Made by a program: the position numbers and the translations under genes
In this document: piece after piece, positions 34,525 to 43,663 of the stretch
Layout: each line of letters begins with the position of its first letter
Numbering within the stretch: position 1 is the first letter of the stretch
Notes under the pieces: generated by a model
The model's input: the letters and a program-made list of their open reading frames with translations, nothing else
Told to the model about the DNA's origin: nothing
Databases searched by the model: none
DNA from: Pseudoxanthomonas kaohsiungensis
GTDB taxonomy: Bacteria > Pseudomonadota > Gammaproteobacteria > Xanthomonadales > Xanthomonadaceae
NCBI RefSeq assembly: GCF_010211765.1
Contig: NZ_PDWO01000015.1
Coordinates: 35,291-99,290 of the forward strand
Length of the DNA stretch: 64,000 nucleotides
Direction: 5' to 3'

Positions 34525-34902
34525 ATGAGCAATTTCTGGGATACCGTCTGGCTGATCCTGATGACCTTCGTCCTGGTCGCTTACCTGCTCGTGCTGTTCC
34601 AGATCATCGTGGACCTGTTCCGCGACAAGGAGCTGGGTGGCTTCTCGAAGGCGATCTGGTTCATCGGCCTGGTCTTCCTGCCGTTCCTGACCGCGCTGCT
34701 GTACATCATCTTCCGCGGCCGCGGCATGTCCGAGCGGCAGGTGGCGGCGGTGCGCGACGCGCGCGCCGAGACCGACGCGTACATCCGCAGCGTGGCCGGC
34801 AAGTCGGCGGCCGAGCAGATCGCGGACGCGAAGGCGCTGCTGGACGCCGGCACGATCAACGCCGACGAGTTCGCCCGGCTGAAGGCCAAGGCGCTGGGCT
34901 GA
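34525..34902 (+). CDS. PLDc_N/SHOCT-domain membrane protein
   Basis: 125 residues. Two transmembrane helices (about 8-28 and 41-63) with the PLDc_N pattern (VDLFRDKELGGFSKAIWFIGLVFLPFLTALLYII), a charged linker, and a C-terminal SHOCT motif (ADAKALLDAGTINADEFARLKAKALG). SHOCT segments are oligomerisation modules found at the end of short membrane proteins of unknown role. AGGGAGTGCGAAGCC before the ATG is the ribosome binding site. Monocistronic. Confidence 0.85.
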   Translation: MSNFWDTVWLILMTFVLVAYLLVLFQIIVDLFRDKELGGFSKAIWFIGLVFLPFLTALLYIIFRGRGMSERQVAAVRDARAETDAYIRSVAGKSAAEQIADAKALLDAGTINADEFARLKAKALG

Positions 34903-35040
34903 CCTCGCCCGGCGCACCGCGCACGGCCCGGCGTCGCCACCACGGCGCCGGGCCGTCGCGTTTCCGGGGCAGGCCGTGCCGCCGCACGCGCACATCCGGC
35001 CCTCGTTGAATCTTCCATCCCCCCGCACGGTCCAGACACG

Positions 35041-36252
35041 TTGGCAGCTTCCAGCCCCTCGCCTTCGCCCCCGCCCGTCCGCGCCGGCGAGGTCTTCCGC
35101 GCCTTCCTCGCCCTCGGTTCGACGGCGTTCGGCGGGCCGATCGCGCATATCGGTTACCTGCGCCGGGCCTTCGTCCTGCGCCGGCGCTGGCTGGACGAAT
35201 CCCGCTTCGCCCAGCTGCTGGCGGTATGCCAGTTCCTGCCGGGACCGGCGAGCAGCCAGCTGGCGCTGGCGATCGGCCTGCAGCGCGATGGCGGGCGCGG
35301 CGCGCTGCAGGCGTTCGCCGGCTTCACCCTGCCGTCGGCGCTGCTGATGGGACTGCTGGCCGCGCTGTCGCCGCGGCTGGACGCGCCGGCCAGCGCGGCG
35401 GCCTTGCACGGCCTGGCCCTGGTGGCCGTGGCCGTGGTCGCCCATGGCGTGGTCGGCATGGCGCGCCAGCTGGCCAACGACGTGCCCCGTGCTGCGATCG
35501 CCATCGTCGCGGCCGCGCTCGTCCTGGCCGGCGGCACGGCCTGGATGCAGCTGGTGGCGATCGCGTTCGGTGCGCTGGCAGGCCGCTGGGCCTGCCGCAC
35601 CCCGCAGGCGCCGCCGGCGGCGGCGTTCGTGCTGCCCTACGGCCTGCGCACCGCGGCCGTGTGCCTGGCCCTGTTCCTCGCGGGCCTGGTCGCCTCGTTG
35701 CTGGTGCCCCCCGGCGGGGCGCCGACGCTCGCCGGGCTCGCGGCGGCGTTCTACCGTGCCGGCGCGCTGGTCTTCGGCGGTGGCCACGTGGTGCTGCCGC
35801 TGCTGCAGCAGAGCGTGGTCGAGCCGGGCTGGATCGCGCAGGATGCCTTCCTGGCCGGATACGGCGCCGCCCAGGCGATGCCCGGGCCGATGTTCAGCCT
35901 GTCCGCCTACCTGGGCGCGCTGGTGGAGCTGGACGCGCCTGCCTGGATCGGCGCGACGGTCGCGCTGCTGGCGGTGTTCCTGCCCGGCTTCCTGCTGCTG
36001 GCGGTGTTGCCGGCGTGGTCGGCGATCGCGGCCCACCCCGGCGCGCGGCGCGCGGTCGCCGGGGTCAACGCCGCGGTCGTGGGCCTGCTGGCCGCGGCGC
36101 TGTACGACCCGGTGTGGACGCATGCGATCGACGGCCCGCTCGACATCGCCATCGCCGCGGCCACGTTCGGGCTGCTGGCGAGCGGGCGGCTGCCGGTGCT
36201 GGCGGTGGTCGCCGCCTGCGTCGGCATGGCGATGCTGGCCGGCCTGCGCTGA
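35041..36252 (+). CDS. chrA: Chromate transporter ChrA, bidomain
   Basis: 403 residues with two homologous CHR domains, each with several membrane helices. The first has the FGGP motif (LGSTAFGGPIAHIG) and a QFLPGPASSQLALAIG block; the second has the matching ALVFGGGHVVLPLLQQSVVEPGWI and AQAMPGPMFSLSAYLG. This pattern and length match bidomain chromate efflux proteins of the CHR family, which export CrO4(2-) driven by the proton gradient. Several sulfate-related members exist too. The start is a TTG at 35041, since no ATG lies upstream of the first domain. No chrB or chrR regulator gene is next to it. Confidence 0.88.
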   Translation: MAASSPSPSPPPVRAGEVFRAFLALGSTAFGGPIAHIGYLRRAFVLRRRWLDESRFAQLLAVCQFLPGPASSQLALAIGLQRDGGRGALQAFAGFTLPSALLMGLLAALSPRLDAPASAAALHGLALVAVAVVAHGVVGMARQLANDVPRAAIAIVAAALVLAGGTAWMQLVAIAFGALAGRWACRTPQAPPAAAFVLPYGLRTAAVCLALFLAGLVASLLVPPGGAPTLAGLAAAFYRAGALVFGGGHVVLPLLQQSVVEPGWIAQDAFLAGYGAAQAMPGPMFSLSAYLGALVELDAPAWIGATVALLAVFLPGFLLLAVLPAWSAIAAHPGARRAVAGVNAAVVGLLAAALYDPVWTHAIDGPLDIAIAAATFGLLASGRLPVLAVVAACVGMAMLAGLR

Positions 36253-36270
36253 CCCATCGCCCGACGCGGG

Positions 36271-36711
36271 TCAGCCGGCGTACTGCAGCGTCGCCCAGGC
36301 CAGCACGAGGTAGCGGCCCGCCTTGGCCACCGCCACCAGCGGCAGGAACACGCGCAACGGCTCGCGCATGATTCCCGCGGCCAGGGTCAGCGGATCGCCG
36401 ACGACCGGCATCCAGCTCAGCAGCAGCGACCAGCGGCCCCAGCGCCGGTAGCTGCGCTGCGCGCGCGCCAGCGCCGCGGGCGGCACCGGGAACCAGCGCC
36501 GGTCCTGGAAGCGCAGCAGTCCCCGCCCCAGCCACCAGTTCACGGTCGAACCGAGGACGTTGCCCGCGCTCGCCACCAGCACCAGCAGCCATGGCGGATA
36601 GCCGGACAGCAGCAGCGCCACCAGCGCCGCTTCGGACTGCAGCGGCAGCAGCGTGGCGGCGAGGAAGGCGGCGAGGAACAGTCCGCCATGGATCATCGGA
36701 TCGAACGGCAT
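36271..36711 (-). CDS. YqaA-family (SNARE-associated/DedA-like) membrane protein
   Basis: 146 residues with a re-entrant plus membrane segments of the DedA/VTT type: LFLAAFLAATLLPLQSEAAL, then GYPPWLLVLVASAGNVLGSTVNWWLGRG with the NxxGSxxNWWLGR motif of YqaA proteins, and LLLSWMPVVGDPLTLAAGIMR with a conserved proline-glycine. DedA relatives act as lipid scramblases or flippases in membrane homeostasis; YqaA itself is uncharacterised. It ends 6 bp past the monooxygenase gene on the same strand, so the two are likely co-transcribed. Confidence 0.9.
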   Translation of the reverse strand: MPFDPMIHGGLFLAAFLAATLLPLQSEAALVALLLSGYPPWLLVLVASAGNVLGSTVNWWLGRGLLRFQDRRWFPVPPAALARAQRSYRRWGRWSLLLSWMPVVGDPLTLAAGIMREPLRVFLPLVAVAKAGRYLVLAWATLQYAG

Positions 36712-36717
36712 GCGCGC

Positions 36718-37977
36718 TCAGTCGGCCGCCGCGGCGCAGGCGGCCGGCGGCGGTGACGGCGCCAGCGCGTCGACGAACGCCGCTTCCAGCGCCAGGGTCC
36801 CGAACACGCCGCGACGGGTGCCGGTGAGCACGCGCAGCATCTGGCCGCGGCCACCGGGCATCCTGCCCAGCGGCAGGAAGGCGACGTCGCGCAAACGGGC
36901 CGCGGTGTCGCGCTCGGACTGGAACAGCGGCGTCAGCCAGCGGCTCCACAACTGGTAGATCCAGACGTGCGAACGGCGCGAGCGCTGGTAGGCGTCGAAC
37001 GCGTTCGCCAGCGACGGCGCCTCGCGGAGCGATCGCGCCAGTGCGGCCGCATCCATCAGCGCCATGTTCACGCCCTGCCCGAGCTGCGGACTCATCGCAT
37101 GCGCCGCATCCCCGGCCAGCACGACGCGCCCGCGGTGCCAGTGGCGCGCGATGGTGTCGCGATAGCGCGCCCGTGCCAGCTGCGCGGCGTGGGTGATGCC
37201 GGCGAACACGGCCGACGCTTCCGGCCACAGTTGCCGCAGCTCCCCGTGCCAGGCATCCAGTCCCCGCCTTTCCCAGGCTTCGAAGTCGTCGGTGCGCAGG
37301 CTCCAGAAGAAGCTCAGGCGACGGGTCGGGTCGCCCGGGCAGCCGCCCACCGGCAGCAGCCCGACCATGCGCCGGGCGGCGACGTAGCGCTGGCGCAGTT
37401 CGGCCACCGCCGGCCACTCGCCCACCGGGAGCAGGCACCACAGCGCGCCCCACGGATAGGGCCGGTCGATGCGCGGGGCGGCCACCTCCCGGCGCAGGCG
37501 CGAGGCCGCGCCATCGGCGACCACGACCAGGTCGTACGGCCCGTGCACCTCGCCCTGCGCATCGCGCAGCAGGCCGCGCGCGTGGTCCACGGCGACGATC
37601 TCGCGGCCGGCGTGCAGCGCGCGCGCGCGGCCGGGCCAGGCCGAATCGAGGATCGAGAACAGGGCACCGCGCTGCAGGCCGACGCCATGCAGGCGCCGGT
37701 CCAGCCCGGCGTAGCGCATGTCCATCACCGCGCGGCCGCAGGGCGTGTCGCCGAACAGCCGGTCCACGCGTGCGCCGTGGCGCAACACCGGCTCCAGCAA
37801 GCCCATCTGCCACAGCACCTGCAGGCCGCTGGGCTGCAGCAGGAAACCCGCGCCCACCGGGCCCGGCTTCGTGACCCGCTCGAACACGGTGACCTCGTGC
37901 CCATCGCGTTCCAGCAGCACGGCACTGGCCTGTCCGGCACTGCCGTAGCCGACGATGGCGATGCGCTGCGATTCCAT
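36718..37977 (-). CDS. FAD-dependent aromatic-ring-type monooxygenase
   Basis: 419 residues of the p-hydroxybenzoate hydroxylase-like family. GxGxxG-type FAD motif at the start (IAIVGYGSAGQASAVLLE), the DG motif at DLVVVADGAASRLRR, and the GD motif RVVLAGDAAHAMSPQLGQGVNMALMDA, all of which bind FAD. Such enzymes hydroxylate aromatic or polyketide substrates using NAD(P)H and O2. The substrate is not inferable. ATG at 37977 begins at MESQRIAIVG; the longer frame is unlikely. Followed after 6 bp by the YqaA gene. Confidence 0.9.
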   Translation of the reverse strand: MESQRIAIVGYGSAGQASAVLLERDGHEVTVFERVTKPGPVGAGFLLQPSGLQVLWQMGLLEPVLRHGARVDRLFGDTPCGRAVMDMRYAGLDRRLHGVGLQRGALFSILDSAWPGRARALHAGREIVAVDHARGLLRDAQGEVHGPYDLVVVADGAASRLRREVAAPRIDRPYPWGALWCLLPVGEWPAVAELRQRYVAARRMVGLLPVGGCPGDPTRRLSFFWSLRTDDFEAWERRGLDAWHGELRQLWPEASAVFAGITHAAQLARARYRDTIARHWHRGRVVLAGDAAHAMSPQLGQGVNMALMDAAALARSLREAPSLANAFDAYQRSRRSHVWIYQLWSRWLTPLFQSERDTAARLRDVAFLPLGRMPGGRGQMLRVLTGTRRGVFGTLALEAAFVDALAPSPPPAACAAAAD

Positions 37978-38054
37978 GGCTGCCCCCGCTCTCCGTTGCC
38001 CGTCCTTCCCTTTCGCTATCCTAGCCGGCGATCCCGGCAACCGGTGCGGACCGC

Positions 38055-38957
38055 ATGCGCCTCTCCTCTCGAAACCTCGCCCTGCTACTGCTGCCGTTCC
38101 TGCTGCCCGCGGCGCACGCCCATGCCGCCGCGCAGCCGGCGCCGGAACTGCTGTGGACCGTCGGCGGCTTCTCCGCGCCGGAATCGGTGGTCTACGACCG
38201 CGCGCGCGACCGCTTCTACGTGTCCAACATGGCCACGCGCGGCGACGACGCCATCCCCGGCGACGGCTTCATCAGCCGGCTCGACGGGCGCGGCAACATC
38301 ACCGAGCTGAAGTGGATCACCGGCCTGCAGAACCCGAAGGGACTGGCGCTGGCGAACGGCCGTTTGTATGCGGGCGACGACGACGCGCTGGTGGAGATGG
38401 ACCTGGACGGCGCGCGCATCGTCGCCCGCCATGCGCCGGACGACGGCAGCCCGGCGCAGTTCAACGACGTCACCGCCGATGCGCGCGGCAACGTCTATGC
38501 CTTCAGCGGGCGCCTGGACACCGTGTTCCGCCTGTCCGGCGGCGCCTTCGCGCCCTGGGCGAAGGTCGACACGGACAGCACCGGCAAGTTCAACGGCGTG
38601 CGCGCCGACGGCGACCGCCTGCTGCTGGGCAGCTGGCAGGTCCCCGCTGCGCAGGGCGAGCAGTTGGGCCACCTCACCACGATCGACCTGGACACCGGCG
38701 CGGTCGGCCGCATCGGCAACGCGCCGATCGGCCATATCGATGGCATCGAGCCCGACGGCCGCGGCGGCTGGGTCGTCAGCGATTTCACCCCGGGCCGGCT
38801 GCTGCGCATCGGCCCGGATGGCAGCGTCGACCCGCTGCTGACCCTGTCGATCGGCACCGCCGACCTGCACTACCTGCCAGAGCGCCAGCTGCTGCTGGTG
38901 CCGATGCTGCGCGACGACCACCTGCGCGCCTACCGCTGGGCGCCGGTATCGGAGTGA
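38055..38957 (+). CDS. Exported SMP-30/gluconolactonase-like beta-propeller protein
   Basis: 300 residues. Signal peptide 1-25 (AHA-A), then a beta-propeller of the SMP-30/gluconolaconase/LRE-like family: APESVVYDRARDRFYVSN, LQNPKGLALANGRLYAGDDDALVEMDL, SPAQFNDVTADARGNVYAFSG and HIDGIEPDGRGGWVVSDFTPGRLLRIG. The strand-end Asp/Asn/Glu residues match metal ligands of the fold. Such proteins are Ca2+ or divalent-metal lactonases or carbohydrate-binding propellers. Periplasmic by signal. Divergent to the monooxygenase gene (77 bp). Confidence 0.85.
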   Translation: MRLSSRNLALLLLPFLLPAAHAHAAAQPAPELLWTVGGFSAPESVVYDRARDRFYVSNMATRGDDAIPGDGFISRLDGRGNITELKWITGLQNPKGLALANGRLYAGDDDALVEMDLDGARIVARHAPDDGSPAQFNDVTADARGNVYAFSGRLDTVFRLSGGAFAPWAKVDTDSTGKFNGVRADGDRLLLGSWQVPAAQGEQLGHLTTIDLDTGAVGRIGNAPIGHIDGIEPDGRGGWVVSDFTPGRLLRIGPDGSVDPLLTLSIGTADLHYLPERQLLLVPMLRDDHLRAYRWAPVSE

Positions 38958-39012
38958 TGCGCGGCCGGCGCGGGCAGCGGCTACCCTGAGCCCGGGTTGC
39001 GACGGAGCGGCG

Positions 39013-40320
39013 ATGAGCACACCGGCACCGGGTCCACACTCGCCGCAGGGCCTGCTGCGCGCCGTCGGCCGCTGGCAGATCCTGGGGCTGTCGATCAACA
39101 GCGTGGTCGGCAGCGGCGTTTACCTGCTGCCGGCGGCGGCGTTCGCGCTGCTCGGCCCGTGGAGCGTGTGGGGCGTGCTGCTCGCCGGCGTGACCGTGAG
39201 CCTGCTGGTGCTGTGCTACGCCAAGGCCGGCAGCTATTTCGACGTGCAGGGCGGCAGCGCGCTGTACGCGCGCGAAGCGTTCGGCCCGTTCGCCGGGTTC
39301 CAGGTCGGCTGGATGATCTGGCTCACCCGCATTGCGACGGCCGCCTCGCTGGCCAACGGCCTGGCCGCGGCGGTCGGGCGCTTCTGGCCGCTGGCCAATG
39401 AAACCGGAGGGCGCATCGCCGTGGTCGCCGGTTCGCTGCTGCTGCTGGCAGGCATCAACATCGCCGGCGTGCGCTGGGCGGCGAACGTGTCGATGGCGCT
39501 GGTGTTCGGCAAGCTGGTGCCGCTGCTGCTGTTCCTCGGCATCGGCGTGTTCCATGTCGACTGGCAGCTGGCCTTCGGCGGTGAGGTGCCGGCCGCGCTG
39601 GACTGGCGCCAGACCGGCCAGGCCGCCCTGCTGCTGCTGTTCGCCTACGCCGGCTTCGAGAACCTGTCGGTGGCCGCGGGCGAGTACCGCAACCCGCGGC
39701 GCAACGTGCCGTTCGCGCTGGTGGCGATGATCGCCCTGGTCACCGCGCTGTATGCGGCGGTGCAGCTGGTGGCACAAGGCACGCTGTCCGCGCTGGCGGA
39801 ATCTGCCACGCCGGTCGCCGACGCGGCCGCGATGTTCGGCGGCGAGCCCCTGGCCTGGCTGATGACGATCGGCGCGGCGCTGTCGATCCTCGGCACCAGC
39901 AACGCGACCATGCTGCTGGGCCCGCGCTTCCTGCACACGCTGGCCAGCGACGGCTATGGCCCGCGTGTGCTGGCGCGCGTGCATCCGCGGCTGCACACGC
40001 CGGCGGTCGCGATCGCCTTCCAGTGCGCGCTGGCCCTGGCGCTGGCGCTGAGCGGTTCGTTCGTGCAGCTGGCGCTGCTGTCGATGGTCACCCGCCTGCT
40101 GGCCTACATCAGCACGGCCGCGAGCGTGCTGGTGCTGCGCCGGCGCCTGGGCGACCCGCCGGGTTCGTGGCGCCTGCCGGGCGGGCCGCTGGTACCGGTC
40201 GCCGCGCTGGTCCTGTCGCTGGCGATGCTGCTCAGCGCGAGCGCGGCGCACCTGCTGGCGGTCGCGCTGGCGATGGCGGTGGGCAGCGTGTTCTACCGCT
40301 TCCCACGACCGACGCGCTGA
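39013..40320 (+). CDS. APC-superfamily amino acid/polyamine permease
   Basis: 435 residues with twelve predicted membrane helices. The N-terminal LGLSINSVVGSGVYLLPAAAF carries the GSG(V/I)-type substrate-binding motif of the APC fold, and FAYAGFENLSVAAGEYRNPRR is the conserved loop of helix 6. Consensus amino-acid-antiporter architecture, but no amino acid can be assigned. GGAG lies eight bases before the ATG. Same strand as the SMP-30-like gene with 55 bp between, possibly one transcript. Confidence 0.88.
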   Translation: MSTPAPGPHSPQGLLRAVGRWQILGLSINSVVGSGVYLLPAAAFALLGPWSVWGVLLAGVTVSLLVLCYAKAGSYFDVQGGSALYAREAFGPFAGFQVGWMIWLTRIATAASLANGLAAAVGRFWPLANETGGRIAVVAGSLLLLAGINIAGVRWAANVSMALVFGKLVPLLLFLGIGVFHVDWQLAFGGEVPAALDWRQTGQAALLLLFAYAGFENLSVAAGEYRNPRRNVPFALVAMIALVTALYAAVQLVAQGTLSALAESATPVADAAAMFGGEPLAWLMTIGAALSILGTSNATMLLGPRFLHTLASDGYGPRVLARVHPRLHTPAVAIAFQCALALALALSGSFVQLALLSMVTRLLAYISTAASVLVLRRRLGDPPGSWRLPGGPLVPVAALVLSLAMLLSASAAHLLAVALAMAVGSVFYRFPRPTR

Positions 40321-40345
40321 TCCGCCATCGGCCGGCGCGTGCCGC

Positions 40346-41020
40346 CTAGCGCGACTGCAGCGCGGTCTGCAGCCCGACCAGGCGCGCGACCATGATCGCC
40401 AGGTAGAGCTGGCCGATGATCGCCTCGAACACCGCCAGCCCGCGCATCACCGGCGTGGCCGGGGTGAGGTCGCCGTAGCCCAGCGTGGCCAGGGTGACGA
40501 AGCTGAAGTAGATCGCATCGCCCATGCCCAGTCCGTGCGCGAGCGGAGCGCCGGCGAACAGCATCGAATCGGGCTGCAACCGCACGACGGCCACGTAGAT
40601 CACGCCCCAGCACACGCCCACCAGCAGGTAGGCACTCAGGGCGGCGCACAGGTGCTCGGCATCGATGCGCACGCTGGACAGCGAGTAGCGGATGGCGCCG
40701 TAGGCGGCAACCACCGCCACCCCGCACCACAGCAGCGCGGCCACCGCCGAACCACTCGCCGAATCCGAATGCGAGGCGTACCAGCGCAGCGCCAGGGCCA
40801 GGCCGAGGATGGCGAACATCGCGCGCCGCTTCTGCAGCACGCCGATCGGCGCGACCGCCGCCACCAGGCTGGCGGTCAGCAGCACCTCCATGAACACGCG
40901 GCCGAAGTCCAGCGCCTCCAGCAGTGGGCCGACCGCGATCGTCGCCAGCAGGGCGGAAAACAGGATCGCGTAGCGATGGCGCGTGAGCGGGCCGGGCAGC
41001 GGCAGCGGGCTCGGCTGCAC
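40346..41020 (-). CDS. Two-pore-helix potassium channel (ion channel family)
   Basis: 224 residues with five or six hydrophobic helices and the K+ selectivity filter T179-L-G-Y-G-D184 in FVTLATLGYGDLTPATP. This is a small K+ channel of the ion_trans_2 type, without voltage-sensor or ligand domain. The start lies 4 bp after the Ca2+/H+ antiporter stop, and both are on the same strand, so the two genes are translated together. Inner membrane. Confidence 0.9.
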   Translation of the reverse strand: MQPSPLPLPGPLTRHRYAILFSALLATIAVGPLLEALDFGRVFMEVLLTASLVAAVAPIGVLQKRRAMFAILGLALALRWYASHSDSASGSAVAALLWCGVAVVAAYGAIRYSLSSVRIDAEHLCAALSAYLLVGVCWGVIYVAVVRLQPDSMLFAGAPLAHGLGMGDAIYFSFVTLATLGYGDLTPATPVMRGLAVFEAIIGQLYLAIMVARLVGLQTALQSR

Positions 41021-41024
41021 CGGC

Positions 41025-42095
41025 TCACCCCGCCGCGTCGGGCACGAAGAAGAACACCGTCGCCAGGATCAGGTACACCGCCAGCAGCTGCACGCCGCGC
41101 AGCCAGTCGGCGCGCCCGTCGCTGGCCACCTGCCCGGCGATGATCACCGCGAACAGGATGGTCAGGACCAGGCCCGGACCGAACACCAGCCCCATCGGGT
41201 GCGGGCCGACGAAGAAGCTCAGCAGCACCAGCAGCGGCGCGACCAGCAGCGCCAGCTGCACGCTGGCGCCGAGCGTGATCGACATCGACAGGTCCATGCG
41301 GTTGTGGCGCGCGGCCACGATCGCGGTGGCCTGCTCCGCGGCGCCGCCGATCACAGCCAGCACGAACACGCCGGTGAACGCGTCGGAGAAGCCCATCGCC
41401 TCGCTGGCCGCTTCCACCGTGCCGACCAGGATCTCGCTGAGCCAGATGATGCCGACCGTCACCGCGCACAGGACCGCCATCGCCTTGCCGGGCGTCCAGT
41501 GCGGGCCATGGTGCAGGTCGCCGTGGCCGGGCTGCCCGGCGGCCGCGGCCGCGTCGGCGCGGCTGCGCACCAGGGTGAAGGCCACGTTGGCCACGTACAC
41601 GGCCAGCATGATCCCGGCGATCAGCGCGCTCATCGAGGTCATCTGCACCTGCGCCTGCGGCACGATGGCGAGGTAGGCGGCGGGGATGATCAGCGCGGTC
41701 ACCGCCAGGGTGAGCATGGTCGCCTGCGTGCGCGCGGCGCGCGCATCGTAGGACTGGTCGCCATGGCGGGTGCCGCCCAGCACCATCGCCACGCCGAGCA
41801 CGAACAGGATGTTGCCGATGATGGTGCCGGCCAGCGAGGCCTTGACCATGTCGTGCAGTCCGGCGCGCAGCGCGGCCAGGGCGATGATCAGCTCGGCCGC
41901 GTTGCCGAAGGTGGCGTTGAGCAGCCCGCCCAGGCCCGGGCCCAGCCGCGTGGCCAGCGAACCGGTCGCCTGCGCCATGATCGAGGCCAACGGCACGATG
42001 CCGCCGGCGGCGACGGCGAAGACCAGCAGGTCGTTGCCCGGGGCGAAATGCTCCAGGGCGATGGCGATCGGCACGAGTACCAGCAGCCATTTCAT
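41025..42095 (-). CDS. cax: Ca2+/H+ antiporter (CaCA family, Cax type)
   Basis: 356 residues with about ten helices. Two inverted-repeat alpha regions are visible: the first GLLNATFGNAAELIIAL (64-70 GNAAELI) and the second FVLAVIGGAAEQATAIVAARHNRMDLS (250-254). Both carry the Glu that binds Ca2+ in Cax proteins. A His-rich loop (HGDLHHGPHW) separates the halves. It exports Ca2+ against a proton gradient in the inner membrane. Co-transcribed with the K+ channel downstream (4-bp gap). Confidence 0.9.
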   Translation of the reverse strand: MKWLLVLVPIAIALEHFAPGNDLLVFAVAAGGIVPLASIMAQATGSLATRLGPGLGGLLNATFGNAAELIIALAALRAGLHDMVKASLAGTIIGNILFVLGVAMVLGGTRHGDQSYDARAARTQATMLTLAVTALIIPAAYLAIVPQAQVQMTSMSALIAGIMLAVYVANVAFTLVRSRADAAAAAGQPGHGDLHHGPHWTPGKAMAVLCAVTVGIIWLSEILVGTVEAASEAMGFSDAFTGVFVLAVIGGAAEQATAIVAARHNRMDLSMSITLGASVQLALLVAPLLVLLSFFVGPHPMGLVFGPGLVLTILFAVIIAGQVASDGRADWLRGVQLLAVYLILATVFFFVPDAAG

Positions 42096-42151
42096 CGGCG
42101 GTTTCCAGCGCGGTGGGCGCCGGTACCGTCGCGCAGGCGGCCGCGACCGGG

Positions 42152-42170
42152 CAATTGGCCCTTGGCCCTA
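42152..42170. repeat. Shared intergenic motif, copy 2
   Basis: CAATTGGCCCTTGGCCCTA, matching 17 of 19 bases of the motif at 32912-32930. It lies 57 bp upstream of the antiporter gene and 168 bp upstream of the alpha-galactosidase gene. Confidence 0.5.
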
Positions 42171-42337
42171 CCCGCGCCGGGCATCCGGCATCGCTGGTGC
42201 GGCGCGTAGGCCGCGCCACTATTCCGGAACGACGGGCGAAGTATCCGCACTCTTCATAGTCCGGCCGCGTCGCCCGCCTCGCTGCGCCGATATGCTGGCC
42301 TGCCAGTTCCGCCGGTCCCGGGCGGGCGCAGACAAGG

Positions 42338-43561
42338 ATGGCCGTGAACCGGATCCGGCGTGCGTGGCCCGCGATGCTTGCCCTCGCATTGCTCTTCCCA
42401 TGGGAGGCGCCGGCGCGCAAATCCGCCGGGCTCGCCGAAACCCCGCCGATGGGCTGGAACAGCTGGAACACGTTCGGCTGCAAGGTCGACGAGCGGCTGA
42501 TCCGGCAGATCGCCGATGCGATGGTCGCCTCGGGCATGAAGGAGGCCGGCTACGAGTACATCAACATCGACGACTGCTGGCACGGCGGGCGCGACGCGGA
42601 CGGCTTCATCCAGGCCGATCCCAGGGCCTTCCCGTCGGGGATGAAGGCGCTGGCCGACTACGTGCATGGCAAGGGCCTGAAACTGGGCATCTATTCCGAT
42701 GCCGGCAACACCACCTGCGCCGGCCGGCCCGGCAGCCGCGGCCACGAGTACCAGGACGCGCTCACCTACGCACGCTGGGGCATCGATTACGTCAAGTACG
42801 ACTGGTGCGACACGAAAGGCCTCGACCCGGCCTCGGCGTACGCCACCATGCGCGACGCGATCCACCGGGCCGGACGGCCGATGCTCTTCAGCATCTGCGA
42901 ATGGGGCGACAACAAGCCCTGGGAATGGGCAAAGGACGTCGGCCATGCCTGGCGCACCACCGGCGACATCCATCCCTGCTGGAATTGCGAGCACAGCCAT
43001 GGCTCGTGGTCCTCGCTGGGCGTGCTGCCGATCCTGGACAAGCAGGCCGGGCTGCGCCAGTACGCCGGCCCCGGCCACTGGAACGACATGGACATGCTGG
43101 AAGTCGGCAACGGCATGAGCGAGGACGAGGACCGCGCGCACTTCTCGCTGTGGGCCATGCTCGCCTCGCCGCTGATCGCCGGCAACGACCTGCGCACGAT
43201 GAGCGAGGCGACCCGGGGCATCCTCACCCATCGCGACATGATCGCGATCCACCAGGATGCCCTCGGCATCCAGGCGATGAAGTGGCTCGACGAGGGGGAC
43301 ATCGAGGTCTACGTCAAGCCGCTGGAACGCGGCGAGTACGCGGTGCTGCTGCTCAACCGCGGCGACCTCGCCCGCAACCACCGGCTGGACTGGAGCTTCC
43401 ACGGGATGAAGGACGACCTCAGCGGGCGCAGCATCGATTTCGGCCGCGAGCGTTTCGCCTGGCGCGACATCTGGAGCGGCGGCACCGGCAGCACCGCGAC
43501 TGCGCTGGCCACGTCGATCCCCGCGCACGGCGTGGTCGTCCTGCGGCTGTCGCCCCGCTAG
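42338..43561 (+). CDS. Exported alpha-galactosidase, GH27
   Basis: 407 residues. Signal peptide 1-27, (beta/alpha)8 barrel with the GH27 hallmark PPMGWNSWNTFGC (37-48), the nucleophile Asp155 in IDYVKYDWC, and the second catalytic region PGHWNDMDMLEVG (D250/D252) with the acid/base Asp. A C-terminal beta-sandwich starts near 320 (IEVYVKPLERGEYAVLLLNR). It removes alpha-1,6-galactose from galacto-oligosaccharides, melibiose or galactomannan. Where most relatives have NDPDM this enzyme has NDMDM. Periplasmic or secreted. Transcribed alone. Confidence 0.92.
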   Translation: MAVNRIRRAWPAMLALALLFPWEAPARKSAGLAETPPMGWNSWNTFGCKVDERLIRQIADAMVASGMKEAGYEYINIDDCWHGGRDADGFIQADPRAFPSGMKALADYVHGKGLKLGIYSDAGNTTCAGRPGSRGHEYQDALTYARWGIDYVKYDWCDTKGLDPASAYATMRDAIHRAGRPMLFSICEWGDNKPWEWAKDVGHAWRTTGDIHPCWNCEHSHGSWSSLGVLPILDKQAGLRQYAGPGHWNDMDMLEVGNGMSEDEDRAHFSLWAMLASPLIAGNDLRTMSEATRGILTHRDMIAIHQDALGIQAMKWLDEGDIEVYVKPLERGEYAVLLLNRGDLARNHRLDWSFHGMKDDLSGRSIDFGRERFAWRDIWSGGTGSTATALATSIPAHGVVVLRLSPR

Positions 43562-43663
43562 CGCGCGGTCCATCGATCGACGCGCCCCCCGGCTGCAGGG
43601 CGGCCGGCATCGCTACCAGCCGTCGTGTATACCACTGACCTCGCAACCCGCCGGCACGCCCCC

